Below are positions 44,615 to 52,531 of a stretch of DNA of 64,000 nucleotides, piece after piece; the stretch's first letter is position 1; each line of letters starts with the position of its first letter. Origin of the DNA: JAENWD01 sp963837165. Its GTDB lineage: Bacteria > Acidobacteriota > Vicinamibacteria > Vicinamibacterales > JAENWD01. Below the pieces are notes generated by a model, which saw only the letters and a list, made by a program, of their open reading frames with translations, made no database searches and had not been told where the DNA came from. Both the position numbers and the translations under genes were made by a program. Location of the stretch: the NCBI GenBank assembly GCA_963837165.1, contig CAWIMD010000002.1, positions 1,426,001 to 1,490,000 on the forward strand, given 5' to 3'.

Positions 44615-46414
44615 TAGTCCTCGATCGGCGGAACGATCATGTTCCGGCGAAATTCATCCCGGTCCAGGAACGGCCACAGATCTTCGAGCGGCTTCGAGCC
44701 CATCGACCCGTCGGCACGAGTCACCGACACAACCGCGGGCTGGCGAGGCTCGTGGTCGGGGACCATGACGTCCGCGACAATCGGCCCATTGAAGGCTAAC
44801 ACTTCGCGAATTCTGGCTCGCAGATCGTCTCGACCTAAAATCCTGAGTGCCTGCAGTCCGTACGCGTTAGCGACCTTGAGTGTGTCCGGTAAGGTCATCC
44901 CACTCTCCGGATCGCTTCCAACCAGTTTTTGGAAGTAACGACCCTGCGACGCGCGAATCGATGCGTACCCATGGTTATTCAAGACAAAGATCTTAATTGG
45001 CAGGTTGTGTCGACGAATTGTCTCGAGTTCTTGGACGTTGAATTGAAAACCGCCGTCACCATCGACGCAGACTGTTCGCCGGCCGCCAGTGGCGAGGCAC
45101 GCACCGATTGCACCCGGGAGAGCCAGCCCCATCCCACCAGTTCCACGATTGTGGAACACCCTTTGGCCCTTCTTGACCTCGTAACAGAGAAGAAATATCT
45201 CGATCGCGGAACCGGACGAAGCCGTGCAGACGACGTCACGTTCGCCGAGCGATTCTGAGAGAGTCTTCGCAAAGGCGTACGTCGAGACGTGATCTGCTGG
45301 CGCTACATGCTCAGGGAGTACCGACTGGGTACTGTTCTCTCCACCTCCGGACGAGGTTCAACCATGGACCCACTCTCGGACACGCCCTGCCAGCCAGCTG
45401 AGCCAGCAGTTCACGCAGGAAGTCTTTGGCATCGGCCACCAGTTTCACGGCGATCGGCATCCGCATCTTGGCGATCTCGGCCTCGTCTATGTCGATGAGC
45501 ACCTTCTTCGCCCCTCTGGCAAAGCGTTCATGTGCGTATGCTGTCATCGCCATGTCAAGGCGGGCGCCGATTGAGATTACGAGGTCCGAGTTTTGAAGCG
45601 TGAAGTTCGCACCGCGGGGAGCAACGGCGCCCGGGCGCCCGGCGAACAGCGGGTGATAGTGTGAAACGAGGTCCAGGCCGAGCCAGGTCGTAAGGACCGG
45701 GACTTGGAGGGCCTCAACTACTTGCTCGAACTCATGAGTCGCTCCGGCCAATCGGATGCCGTTTCCCGCGATAATGACGGGCCGCTCTGAGCAATCCAGG
45801 AGCGCCAACACGTCTTCGACGCCGCGCTTGAGCATCGTTATGGTCGTTCGCGGTGGACAGGGCGGGGCCTCGTAGGCCTCCAGCGTCGCCGGGTCTATCT
45901 CGGCGGCCTGCACATCCAGAGGAATGTCAATCCAAACAGGTCCGCGTCGCGCCTCGCGAGCCAGGTGCAGTGCCTTCTCGACATGAAATCGGATCGATTC
46001 AGGCTCAGTGATTGTTACCGCGTACTTCGTCAACGATCGAACGATCGAGACTATGTCTACCTCCTGGACTCCCAACATCCGTAGTCCTGTGTCTCCCTTG
46101 AGGTCAGCGCGCTTCACCTGGCCCGATATGAAGATAACTGGCGACGAGTCGAGCCACGCTGCGGCCACACCGGTGACGGCGTTGGTCGCCCCAGGCCCGG
46201 CGGTCGTCATACACACGCCGATGTCGTTCGTAACCTTGGCCCACGCTTCGGCGGCAACTGCGGACGCCTGTTCGTGCAGGTTTGCCGTGTAGGCCAGTGT
46301 CGGCGATCGGCCGAGGCTGTCATTTAAGTGCATGGCCGCGCCACCCGGGACGAAGAAGACGTGTCTCGCACCGTGCGATGCAAGGGTCTCCAGCAGATAG
46401 GAAGACAGCTTCAT
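44614..46414 (-). CDS. ThDP-dependent acetolactate-synthase-like enzyme (frameshifted)
   Basis: About 599 aa when restored, normal for the family. The N-terminal Pyr domain has FVPGGAAMHLND and NLHEQASAVAAEAW with the catalytic Glu48. The central domain and the C-terminal PP domain, with GDGGFQFNVQELET and NNHGYASIRASQ for the ThDP-Mg site, are complete. A single extra base at about 45321-45329, between two gtac sites, separates the halves. Restored, it reads REQYPVVLPEHVAP. Homologues in O-antigen clusters include YerE, which adds a two-carbon unit from pyruvate to a CDP-ketosugar. Given rfbFGH in the same operon, a similar branched-sugar role is a good hypothesis. ATG 46414 overlaps the upstream HAD remnant by ATGA. 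Confidence 0.82.
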
Positions 46415-46604
46415 GACACTGACGACTCACGATTCCGACAAGTCTTGATGAGCGCTGCGACGAAGCCGGCTCTCATCGCAAGGGGGACGCCCACGATGTT
46501 CGCGGACCAGAATCGCTTCCACTCTTCGCCGTTCGGCCCGACCAAACCCCGCCGTCGTTCAGGACGCCGTCCACGTCGAGGGCGATCGCATCGGTCCCCG
46601 TCAT
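46411..46604 (-). pseudogene. Truncated HAD phosphatase (KdsC-like) remnant, also frameshifted
   Basis: ATG 46604 overlaps the NeuB stop (ATGA) and gives MTGTDAIALDVDGVLNDGGVW, which is motif I (DxDGV) of KdsC/NeuB-associated HAD phosphatases. One base is missing at about 46540/46541. With it restored the sequence continues GPNGEEWKRFWSANIVGV up to motif II-like AALI, then ends after about 64 aa by overlapping the ThDP start. Normal members have about 160-180 aa, so motifs III and IV are absent. Either about 100 codons were deleted in the organism or the assembly lost them. Function is unlikely as written. Confidence 0.75.
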
Positions 46605-47503
46605 CGCGCTGCCGTATCGACCCGCCGCAGCTTCTTGATGATAGGTTGTTCGCGCTCGTACACCTTCTTCACACCGTCCCCCATCGACTGCTCGACGAGG
46701 CGGATGTCGCGCACAACTCTCGAGATGCCATTGGGTTCGAGGGAGGCCGCCTGATCGGACCCCCACATCGATCGATCCAGCGTGATATGTCGCTCGACGC
46801 AGCACGCGCCCAGAGCGGCGGCTGCTACCGTGGAAGCGATACCAGTCTCGTGACCGGAATAGCCGACAGGGATTCCGTAGCGCTCCCGTAAGAGAGGGAT
46901 AACGCGGAGGTTCAGCTCCTCGTAGTACGCCGGGTAGGTGCTACAGGCATGCAGCAGGATCAAATCCTTCTTGCCGAGCACTTCCACTGCATGGTCCACC
47001 TGCTCGATAGTGCTCATGCCCGTGGACAGGATGACCGGCCTCCCGGTGCCCCGTGTGTGCCGCAGGAGGTCGTCGTCGGTCAGCGAGGCGGACGCAATCT
47101 TGTAGCACGGAGGCGAGAACCGCTCCATGAAGTCGACCGACGCCTCATCCCAGCAGGACGCGAACCAGGGAATCTTGCTGGAGCGGCAGTAGCCGTCGAT
47201 TTCCTGGTAGTCCTCCCGATCCAGCTCGAGACCGCGCTTCAGGTCCCCGTTGGTCGTCCCGTACGGACTCTCACGCGGCTTCTCCAGCTCCTCTCGGGAA
47301 TACACGACATCCACCGTGCGCTTCTGGAATTTGACCGCGTCACAACCGGCTGCCACAGCCACCGCGACCAGGCGCTTCGCCAGGTCGATGTCCCCGTTGT
47401 GGTTGATGCCGATCTCCGCGATGACATAGCAGGGGTGTGCGCCCCCAACCAGCCGCGTGCCGATTCGTACTGCCTTCTCCGCGGGCTGAGATCCGCTGCT
47501 CAT
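46601..47503 (-). CDS. NeuB-family sialic/ulosonic acid synthase lacking the SAF domain
   Basis: A 300-aa synthase that would condense phosphoenolpyruvate with a sugar or amino sugar. The NeuB TIM barrel is clear: YVIAEIGINHNGDIDLAK, DAVKFQKRTVDVVY, KIASASLTDDDLL, ILSTGMSTIEQV, LLHACSTYPA, GYSGHETGI and ERHITLDRSMWGSDQAASLEP. The usual C-terminal SAF (antifreeze-like) domain is missing, and no CMP-transferase gene is adjacent. The start is ATG 47503 with ggaga at the correct spacing; ATG 47572 is possible but badly spaced. A HAD remnant follows directly, as in 9-phosphate type pathways, so the product could be an ulosonic acid phosphate. Confidence 0.85.
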   Translation of the reverse strand: MSSGSQPAEKAVRIGTRLVGGAHPCYVIAEIGINHNGDIDLAKRLVAVAVAAGCDAVKFQKRTVDVVYSREELEKPRESPYGTTNGDLKRGLELDREDYQEIDGYCRSSKIPWFASCWDEASVDFMERFSPPCYKIASASLTDDDLLRHTRGTGRPVILSTGMSTIEQVDHAVEVLGKKDLILLHACSTYPAYYEELNLRVIPLLRERYGIPVGYSGHETGIASTVAAAALGACCVERHITLDRSMWGSDQAASLEPNGISRVVRDIRLVEQSMGDGVKKVYEREQPIIKKLRRVDTAAR

Positions 47504-47564
47504 CAATGGTTCTCCCCGAATCGCGTCACCCCGGACACTCGTCGTATCGGTCGGAACCCGCCAG

Positions 47565-48620
47565 TCATCCATGCACCTCGCGCGCGACCACTTCGTGCCA
47601 GCCGAACGTCCGCCGAACGCCTTCCTCGAGCGAAATCAACGACTGGAGCCCCAGCTCCCCGGTGGCGCGCCCGACATCGGGCACGTAACGCCCCGGCCGG
47701 ACGCCGGAGCGCTCGGCTACGGCCACCTCCACGCGAACAACCGGCCGACGCGAACGCGCCACGATGAGAGCCAGCTCTTCTATTGTCAGAGCCGACGCCG
47801 ATCCCACGTTATACGGGCGCATCGCCTGCCCACGGAGCAGGATCGTCCACAGCCACACCGCGAGGTCGCCGGCGTAGAGGTACGACCGGTACGGCGTGCC
47901 GTCGCCCGCGATGCGGATGGGACCGCCGGCCAACGCGTCCCTGATGAAATTCCCAACCGCAAAGTGAGCGTCCAATGGCAGGTACGGACCAACGAACGCG
48001 AAGCAGCGCGCGATGAGCGGCTCGAGGTCGCCGTGCCCGTGCACCGCGCAGAGCATCTCGGCGGCCCGCTTGCCTGCAGCGTAGGCGTTCGCAGGCAACG
48101 TGGGATCCGGCGCACCCGGGAAATCCTCGCCCACCCGCTCGAGGTCCGGCGGTTGTGGCCCGTAGACGGCGCCGGAGCTGACCAGCAGGAAACGCCTGGC
48201 GCCGCTCCGTTGGGCACACTGCAGCGTCCGGGCCGTGCCGTTCACGATCGTGTCGAACATCTCCGCCGGGGCGTCGGGCACCGAAGACGAAGTGCCCGCG
48301 TGAACGACATGCGTGAACCGGCCGGTCGGAAACTCGAAGGTTCGGACGTCGCCTTCGTGCAGTGTCACCGCCGCGTGGTTCGCCAGATGCGGCACCTTCG
48401 CCCTGAACGTTGCGGGGCGCCGGGTCAGCACGATAACGCTGGCGTCCAGGGCGAGGCGATCGCTGGCCCACAGCAGCGTCTCGAGCAACCAGCAGCCGAA
48501 GAAACCTGTTCCTCCGGTCAGAAACAGCCGTGCACCGCGGAGCTCTTCCCAGAGCGGGCCCATCGTCTCGAGCACCTGGTCGAGGTCGCGCGCGAGAGGA
48601 TTGGGCGCAGTGGCTACCAT
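47565..48620 (-). CDS. NAD-dependent epimerase/dehydratase (extended SDR)
   Basis: A 351-aa extended SDR acting on nucleotide sugars. The NAD site is FLTGGTGFFGCWLLE, the active-site Ser/Tyr/Lys are SSGAVYG and NAYAAGKRAAEML, and SYLYAGDLAVWLW is typical of the sugar-binding half. In pathways starting with rfbF, rfbG and rfbH, enzymes of this type reduce or epimerise the CDP-4-keto-3,6-dideoxyhexose (abequose, paratose or tyvelose synthases); that role is inferred. ATG 48620 overlaps the rfbF stop by 7 nt. The longer upstream frame covers rfbF in the wrong frame and was rejected. Confidence 0.85.
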   Translation of the reverse strand: MVATAPNPLARDLDQVLETMGPLWEELRGARLFLTGGTGFFGCWLLETLLWASDRLALDASVIVLTRRPATFRAKVPHLANHAAVTLHEGDVRTFEFPTGRFTHVVHAGTSSSVPDAPAEMFDTIVNGTARTLQCAQRSGARRFLLVSSGAVYGPQPPDLERVGEDFPGAPDPTLPANAYAAGKRAAEMLCAVHGHGDLEPLIARCFAFVGPYLPLDAHFAVGNFIRDALAGGPIRIAGDGTPYRSYLYAGDLAVWLWTILLRGQAMRPYNVGSASALTIEELALIVARSRRPVVRVEVAVAERSGVRPGRYVPDVGRATGELGLQSLISLEEGVRRTFGWHEVVAREVHG

Positions 48621-49393
48621 GTCTTCCACGGAGCATGCCCCGAGTCCCACAGCGATTCCAGGTAGCGCAGGTCCCGCAGCGTATCCATGCACTGCCAGAA
48701 GTCGTCGTGCCGATACGCGAAGAGGCGACCCTCCTCGGCCAGCCGTTCCATGGGCGCGTGCTCCCACATGACATCGCCGTCGACGTAATCGAGCGCCTTG
48801 GGCTCGACGACCGAGAACCCACCGTTGATCCAGCCCTCGTGCAGCGTGGACTTCTCCTTGAAATGGCGGATCCGGTCGCCGTCGAACTCCAGCGCACCGA
48901 ACCGCGCGGGAGGGCGGACCGCGGTCAGGGTCACCAGCGCCCCGCGGGAGCGATGGAAGTCCAGCAGATCGTCGAGCCGGACGGTGCCGACCCCGTCGCC
49001 GTACGTCAGCATGAACGTGCGCCCGCCAATCAGCGGGCGGAGTTGAGCGAGCCGTCCACCGGTCAGCGTCCCCTCGCCGGTGTCCACCAGGTGGACCTTC
49101 CAGGGCTCGTTCACATGGGTCAGGGGCACGACCTGACCGTCGCTGAGCGAGATCGTCAAGTCTCCGCCCAGCGCGTGATAGTCCAGGAAGTACCGCTTGA
49201 TCTGGTCGCCCTTGTAGCCCAACGCCAGCACGAACTCGCTGAAGCCGTAGCGCGCGTAGTGCTTCATGATGTGCCAGAGGATCGGCCGGCCGCCAATTTC
49301 CACCAGCGGCTTCGGGCGGACCTCCGTCTGCTCGGCCAGGCGGGTGCCCGAGCCGCCGCACAGGATCACCACGGGAATCCGCTCGTCAGCCAC
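48614..49393 (-). CDS. rfbF: Glucose-1-phosphate cytidylyltransferase
   Basis: A 259-aa enzyme making CDP-glucose from CTP and glucose 1-phosphate, first step to CDP-3,6-dideoxyhexoses. The nucleotidyltransferase signature VVILCGGSGTRLAEQTEVRPKP is present, with the RPKP lysine; GDGVGTV has the metal-binding Asp, and INGGFSVVEP and DFWQCMDTLRD match RfbF/DdhA. Start is GTG 49393, overlapping the rfbG end by 8 nt. Length is exactly that expected. Confidence 0.93.
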   Translation of the reverse strand: MADERIPVVILCGGSGTRLAEQTEVRPKPLVEIGGRPILWHIMKHYARYGFSEFVLALGYKGDQIKRYFLDYHALGGDLTISLSDGQVVPLTHVNEPWKVHLVDTGEGTLTGGRLAQLRPLIGGRTFMLTYGDGVGTVRLDDLLDFHRSRGALVTLTAVRPPARFGALEFDGDRIRHFKEKSTLHEGWINGGFSVVEPKALDYVDGDVMWEHAPMERLAEEGRLFAYRHDDFWQCMDTLRDLRYLESLWDSGHAPWKTW

Positions 49394-50390
49394 GGGCGAA
49401 GTACTCCCGGTACCACTCGGCGGTCGCCCGCAGGCCCTCGTCGAGATCGAACGCAGGTGTCCACCTCAGCATGCGCCGCGCCTTCGAGGCGTCCAGGGAC
49501 TGGTCGCGGATCTCGTTGGACGCCTCGTTGCGGATCTCGGGCTCGAGCGTGGACCCCATGACCCCAAGCACACGCTTCACCAGATCCAGCACCGTCATGC
49601 GGGACTCATACGAGAAGTTGAAGACCTCACCTCCAAGCTCGGGCCGAGCGCCCAGCTGTTCCGCCAGCAGCAGGTACGCCCGAGCGCCATCGTCCACGAA
49701 CAGGTAGTCGCGAACGAATTGGCCATCCGACCGGATCACCGGGCGCTCCCCACGGATCACCGAGCGGATCGTGCCCGGGACCAGCCGGCTCCAGTTCAGG
49801 TCTCCGCCGCCGAAAAAATTGCCGCAGCGGGTCACTGAGACGGGCAACCGATACGTCTTTGCGTACATCTGCGCGACAAGATCGGCGCACGACTTGCTGA
49901 CGTCGTACGGATGCCGGCCCAGCACCGGCGCATCCTCTCTGTACGGCAACACGTCCTGATCGCCGTACGCCTTGTCGGAGGAGGCGACCACGATCTGCTG
50001 GACGGCAGGGCTCCGGCGGCACGCCTCGAGAAGCGTCCAGGTGCCCCGCACGTTCGTGTCGAGCGTCGAGACCGGATTCCGGTTGGCGACGCCGACGATC
50101 GTCTGCGCTGCCAGGTGGATGACGGTTGTGACCTCATACTCGCCCAGGGCGCGCTCGAGCAGTTCCTGGTCTCTGACGTCACCGCGAACCACCCGAACGC
50201 GATCGAGGAACCCCGCGGCAACGAGCTCCGATCGCGGCACCCAGTCGCGGACCAGGCACACCACCTCTGCACCGGCGCCCACGAGGTCGCGGACGACGCA
50301 ACCCCCGACGAGGCCGGTGGCGCCAGTAACGAAGACGGGCCGATCGCGCCAGAACGACGGGGACGCGGTGACGGCGCTATTCCCAGGCAT
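49386..50390 (-). CDS. rfbG: CDP-glucose 4,6-dehydratase
   Basis: A 334-aa extended SDR that converts CDP-glucose to CDP-4-keto-6-deoxyglucose. It has FVTGATGLVGGCVVRDL (NAD), HLAAQTIVGVANRNP, VASSDKAYGDQ with the catalytic SSDK, and HPYDVSKSCADL with the YxxxK motif. The C-terminal ATAEWYREYF is typical. ATG 50390 overlaps the reductase gene by 14 nt. The upstream frame extends to 50450 but inside the previous gene. Adjacent rfbF and rfbH make the assignment firm. Confidence 0.9.
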   Translation of the reverse strand: MPGNSAVTASPSFWRDRPVFVTGATGLVGGCVVRDLVGAGAEVVCLVRDWVPRSELVAAGFLDRVRVVRGDVRDQELLERALGEYEVTTVIHLAAQTIVGVANRNPVSTLDTNVRGTWTLLEACRRSPAVQQIVVASSDKAYGDQDVLPYREDAPVLGRHPYDVSKSCADLVAQMYAKTYRLPVSVTRCGNFFGGGDLNWSRLVPGTIRSVIRGERPVIRSDGQFVRDYLFVDDGARAYLLLAEQLGARPELGGEVFNFSYESRMTVLDLVKRVLGVMGSTLEPEIRNEASNEIRDQSLDASKARRMLRWTPAFDLDEGLRATAEWYREYFARG

Positions 50391-51108
50391 CGATGCGAAT
50401 GGCCTCCGGAGATACCCCGTGAGCGCGCAGATCCCGCCCAACCGCGGCAATCATGGGCGGAGGTCCCGACACGAAGAAGGTGGACGTGGCCGGCTGCTCC
50501 ACCTGTGGCCAGACGGCGTCCACGGAGACAGGGCCATGACGCCACGATACCCGCCCGGTGTCCGGGGTATTGCCATGGTCGCCGCGCTCCACGAAATAGA
50601 TTACGCGGAGCGACGGCACGCGCGCGACACAACGTTCGACGACGTCCTGGTAGACGAGCAGCGTGGCGCTCCGCGCCCCATAGGCCAGCAGCACCGGCGG
50701 CGACGTCCCGGGGACCAGGTCCTCCAGGAACGCCGTGAATGCGGTCACACCGGTCCCCCCGGCGAAGAGGACGACGCTGCTGCCTTCTATGACGAAGTCC
50801 CCATACGGCAACTTGACCCAGACCTCCTGTCCCTCCCGGAGCACCTGCTCCATCCGTTCGGTGAACGGTCCGTGCACGGCATACGTGATACGCAGCTCGT
50901 CCCGTCGGGCCGGCGCGCTCGCAATCGAAAATACCCGCGAATCGGGCCAGAAGCCGCCAGGATCGTACCGATCCAGCGCCAGGTGAAGGAATTGCCCGGC
51001 CCGGAACCGCGGGGTCGGGCGCTCGGGCCGCAGAGACAGCGTATACACGCCCTCGCCGTGTGCCACGACCTGCTCGACGACACAGGAGAGCTTGCGGGGC
51101 ACGGACAC
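50377..51108 (-). CDS. FAD/NAD(P)H reductase, CDP-3,6-dideoxyhexose E3-like
   Basis: A 243-aa ferredoxin-NADP reductase-type flavoprotein. RVFSIASAP binds FAD, VVLFAGGTGVTAFTAFLED binds the nicotinamide nucleotide, and FVSGPPPMIAAV is the C-terminal reductase motif. In CDP-3,6-dideoxyhexose synthesis, E3 (AscD/DdhD) feeds electrons to the E1 dehydrase. Known E3 enzymes carry an N-terminal plant-type [2Fe-2S] domain of about 90 residues. This protein lacks it, so it may pass electrons directly to E1's own cluster or use a separate ferredoxin. It follows rfbH immediately. Confidence 0.85.
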   Translation of the reverse strand: MSVPRKLSCVVEQVVAHGEGVYTLSLRPERPTPRFRAGQFLHLALDRYDPGGFWPDSRVFSIASAPARRDELRITYAVHGPFTERMEQVLREGQEVWVKLPYGDFVIEGSSVVLFAGGTGVTAFTAFLEDLVPGTSPPVLLAYGARSATLLVYQDVVERCVARVPSLRVIYFVERGDHGNTPDTGRVSWRHGPVSVDAVWPQVEQPATSTFFVSGPPPMIAAVGRDLRAHGVSPEAIRIDAWE

Positions 51109-51109
51109 T

Positions 51110-52444
51110 CTACTGGCTCCCTCCGCCGACCCGCTCGCCCCTCATGAAGCGGGAGAACAGGGAGATCACATAGTCGAGCCTCGCCGCGTCGAGCCCCGGG
51201 TAGACGCCGATGAAGAACGTGTCGTTCATCACCGTGTCCGTATTCGACAGATCCCTGACGACCCGGTGCGGGATGCCCTGGAACGCAGGGTGCCGCAGCA
51301 GGTTGCCGGCAAAGAGGCTCCGGGTCTCCACGCGGTTCGCCTCGAGGAAGCCGACGAGGTCCGCCCGGGTGAAGCCGGCGTTTCCCCGGACCGTGATGGC
51401 GAAGCCAAACCAGGACGGCTGCGCGTGAGCCGGAGCGTGCGGAAGGATCAGGCGATCCTCGTACTGATGGAGCGCGGCGTACAGGCAATCGAAGTTCTCG
51501 CGCCGCTTCGCGATGAAGCCGTCGAGCTTCGCGAGCTGTGCGCACCCGATTGCCGCCTGCATGTCGGTGACCTTCAGGTTGTACCCGACGTGGCTGTACA
51601 CGTATTTGTGATCGAAGCCGCGAGGGAGCGTGCCGAACTGCTGGCTGAACCTCGTGCCACAGGTATTGGTCTCCCCTCCCGCGCAGTAGCAGTCACGCCC
51701 CCAGTCGCGGAACGACCGGGCGATGCGCGCGAGCTGGTCGTCGTCTGTCGCAACCGCGCCGCCCTCGCCCATGGTGATGTGATGCGCCGGATAGAACGAA
51801 CACGATGACAAATGGCCGAACGTGCCGGTGAGGCGCCCGCGGGACCGGGAGCCCAGCGCATCGCAGTTGTCCTCGACGACCCAGAGGCCGTGCTGCGCCG
51901 CAAGATCCTTCACCGTGTCCAGGTCGAACGGGACGCCCAGGGTGTGCGCCATCATGACAGCGCGGGTACGCCGGCCGATCGCCTCCCGCAACTGGTCGGG
52001 ATCGGCGGTGTAGTCGCCAAGACGGACGTCCACGAAGACCGGCACGAGGTTGTTCTGGAGGATTGGCGCGAGAGTTGTCGGAAAACCCGTCGCGACAGTG
52101 ACGACCTCGTCGCCCGGCCGGAGCCTGCGATCGCCGAGCTGTGGCGACGTCAGGGTGGTCAGCGCCACGAGATTCGCGGACGACCCGGAGTTGACCAGGA
52201 GCGCGTTCGAGAGGCCGAGGTAGTCGGCGAAGTCCGCCTCGAATCGCTCGGCGTAGCGGTCGGCTGTCAGGAAGAAATCGAGACTCGCATCCACCAGATT
52301 GCAGAGCTCGTCTGCGTCGAAGACACGCCCGGCGTAATGGACGAGATCTACTCCCGGCTCGAACGGGCGTCGGGCAAACCGCTCGGCGTGGTAATCCCGC
52401 ACCAGAGTCTCAATCCGTTGTCGAAGATCCCGGGCGGTGGCCAC
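51110..52444 (-). CDS. rfbH: CDP-6-deoxy-4-hexulose 3-dehydrase (E1)
   Basis: A 444-aa PMP- and [2Fe-2S]-dependent dehydrase of the DegT/DnrJ/EryC1 fold that removes C-3 oxygen from CDP-4-keto-6-deoxyglucose. The usual PLP lysine is replaced by His: YPAHHITMGEGG, His221, matching His220 of the Yersinia enzyme. The cluster cysteines follow the exact C-X57-C-X1-C-X7-C pattern (Cys194, 252, 254, 262). The N-terminal RDYHAERFARRPFEPG is family-typical. It is the first gene of the minus-strand operon; a promoter should lie in the 87-bp gap before the membrane protein gene but is not obvious. Confidence 0.94.
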   Translation of the reverse strand: MATARDLRQRIETLVRDYHAERFARRPFEPGVDLVHYAGRVFDADELCNLVDASLDFFLTADRYAERFEADFADYLGLSNALLVNSGSSANLVALTTLTSPQLGDRRLRPGDEVVTVATGFPTTLAPILQNNLVPVFVDVRLGDYTADPDQLREAIGRRTRAVMMAHTLGVPFDLDTVKDLAAQHGLWVVEDNCDALGSRSRGRLTGTFGHLSSCSFYPAHHITMGEGGAVATDDDQLARIARSFRDWGRDCYCAGGETNTCGTRFSQQFGTLPRGFDHKYVYSHVGYNLKVTDMQAAIGCAQLAKLDGFIAKRRENFDCLYAALHQYEDRLILPHAPAHAQPSWFGFAITVRGNAGFTRADLVGFLEANRVETRSLFAGNLLRHPAFQGIPHRVVRDLSNTDTVMNDTFFIGVYPGLDAARLDYVISLFSRFMRGERVGGGSQ

Positions 52445-52531
52445 GCCAAGGTCCTTTCACTGTGCGTCAAAGGTGTTGCCCGGGACCGCCCGGGACGCCC
52501 GACGTTCTATCGGTCCCAAGAATGTCCCCAA

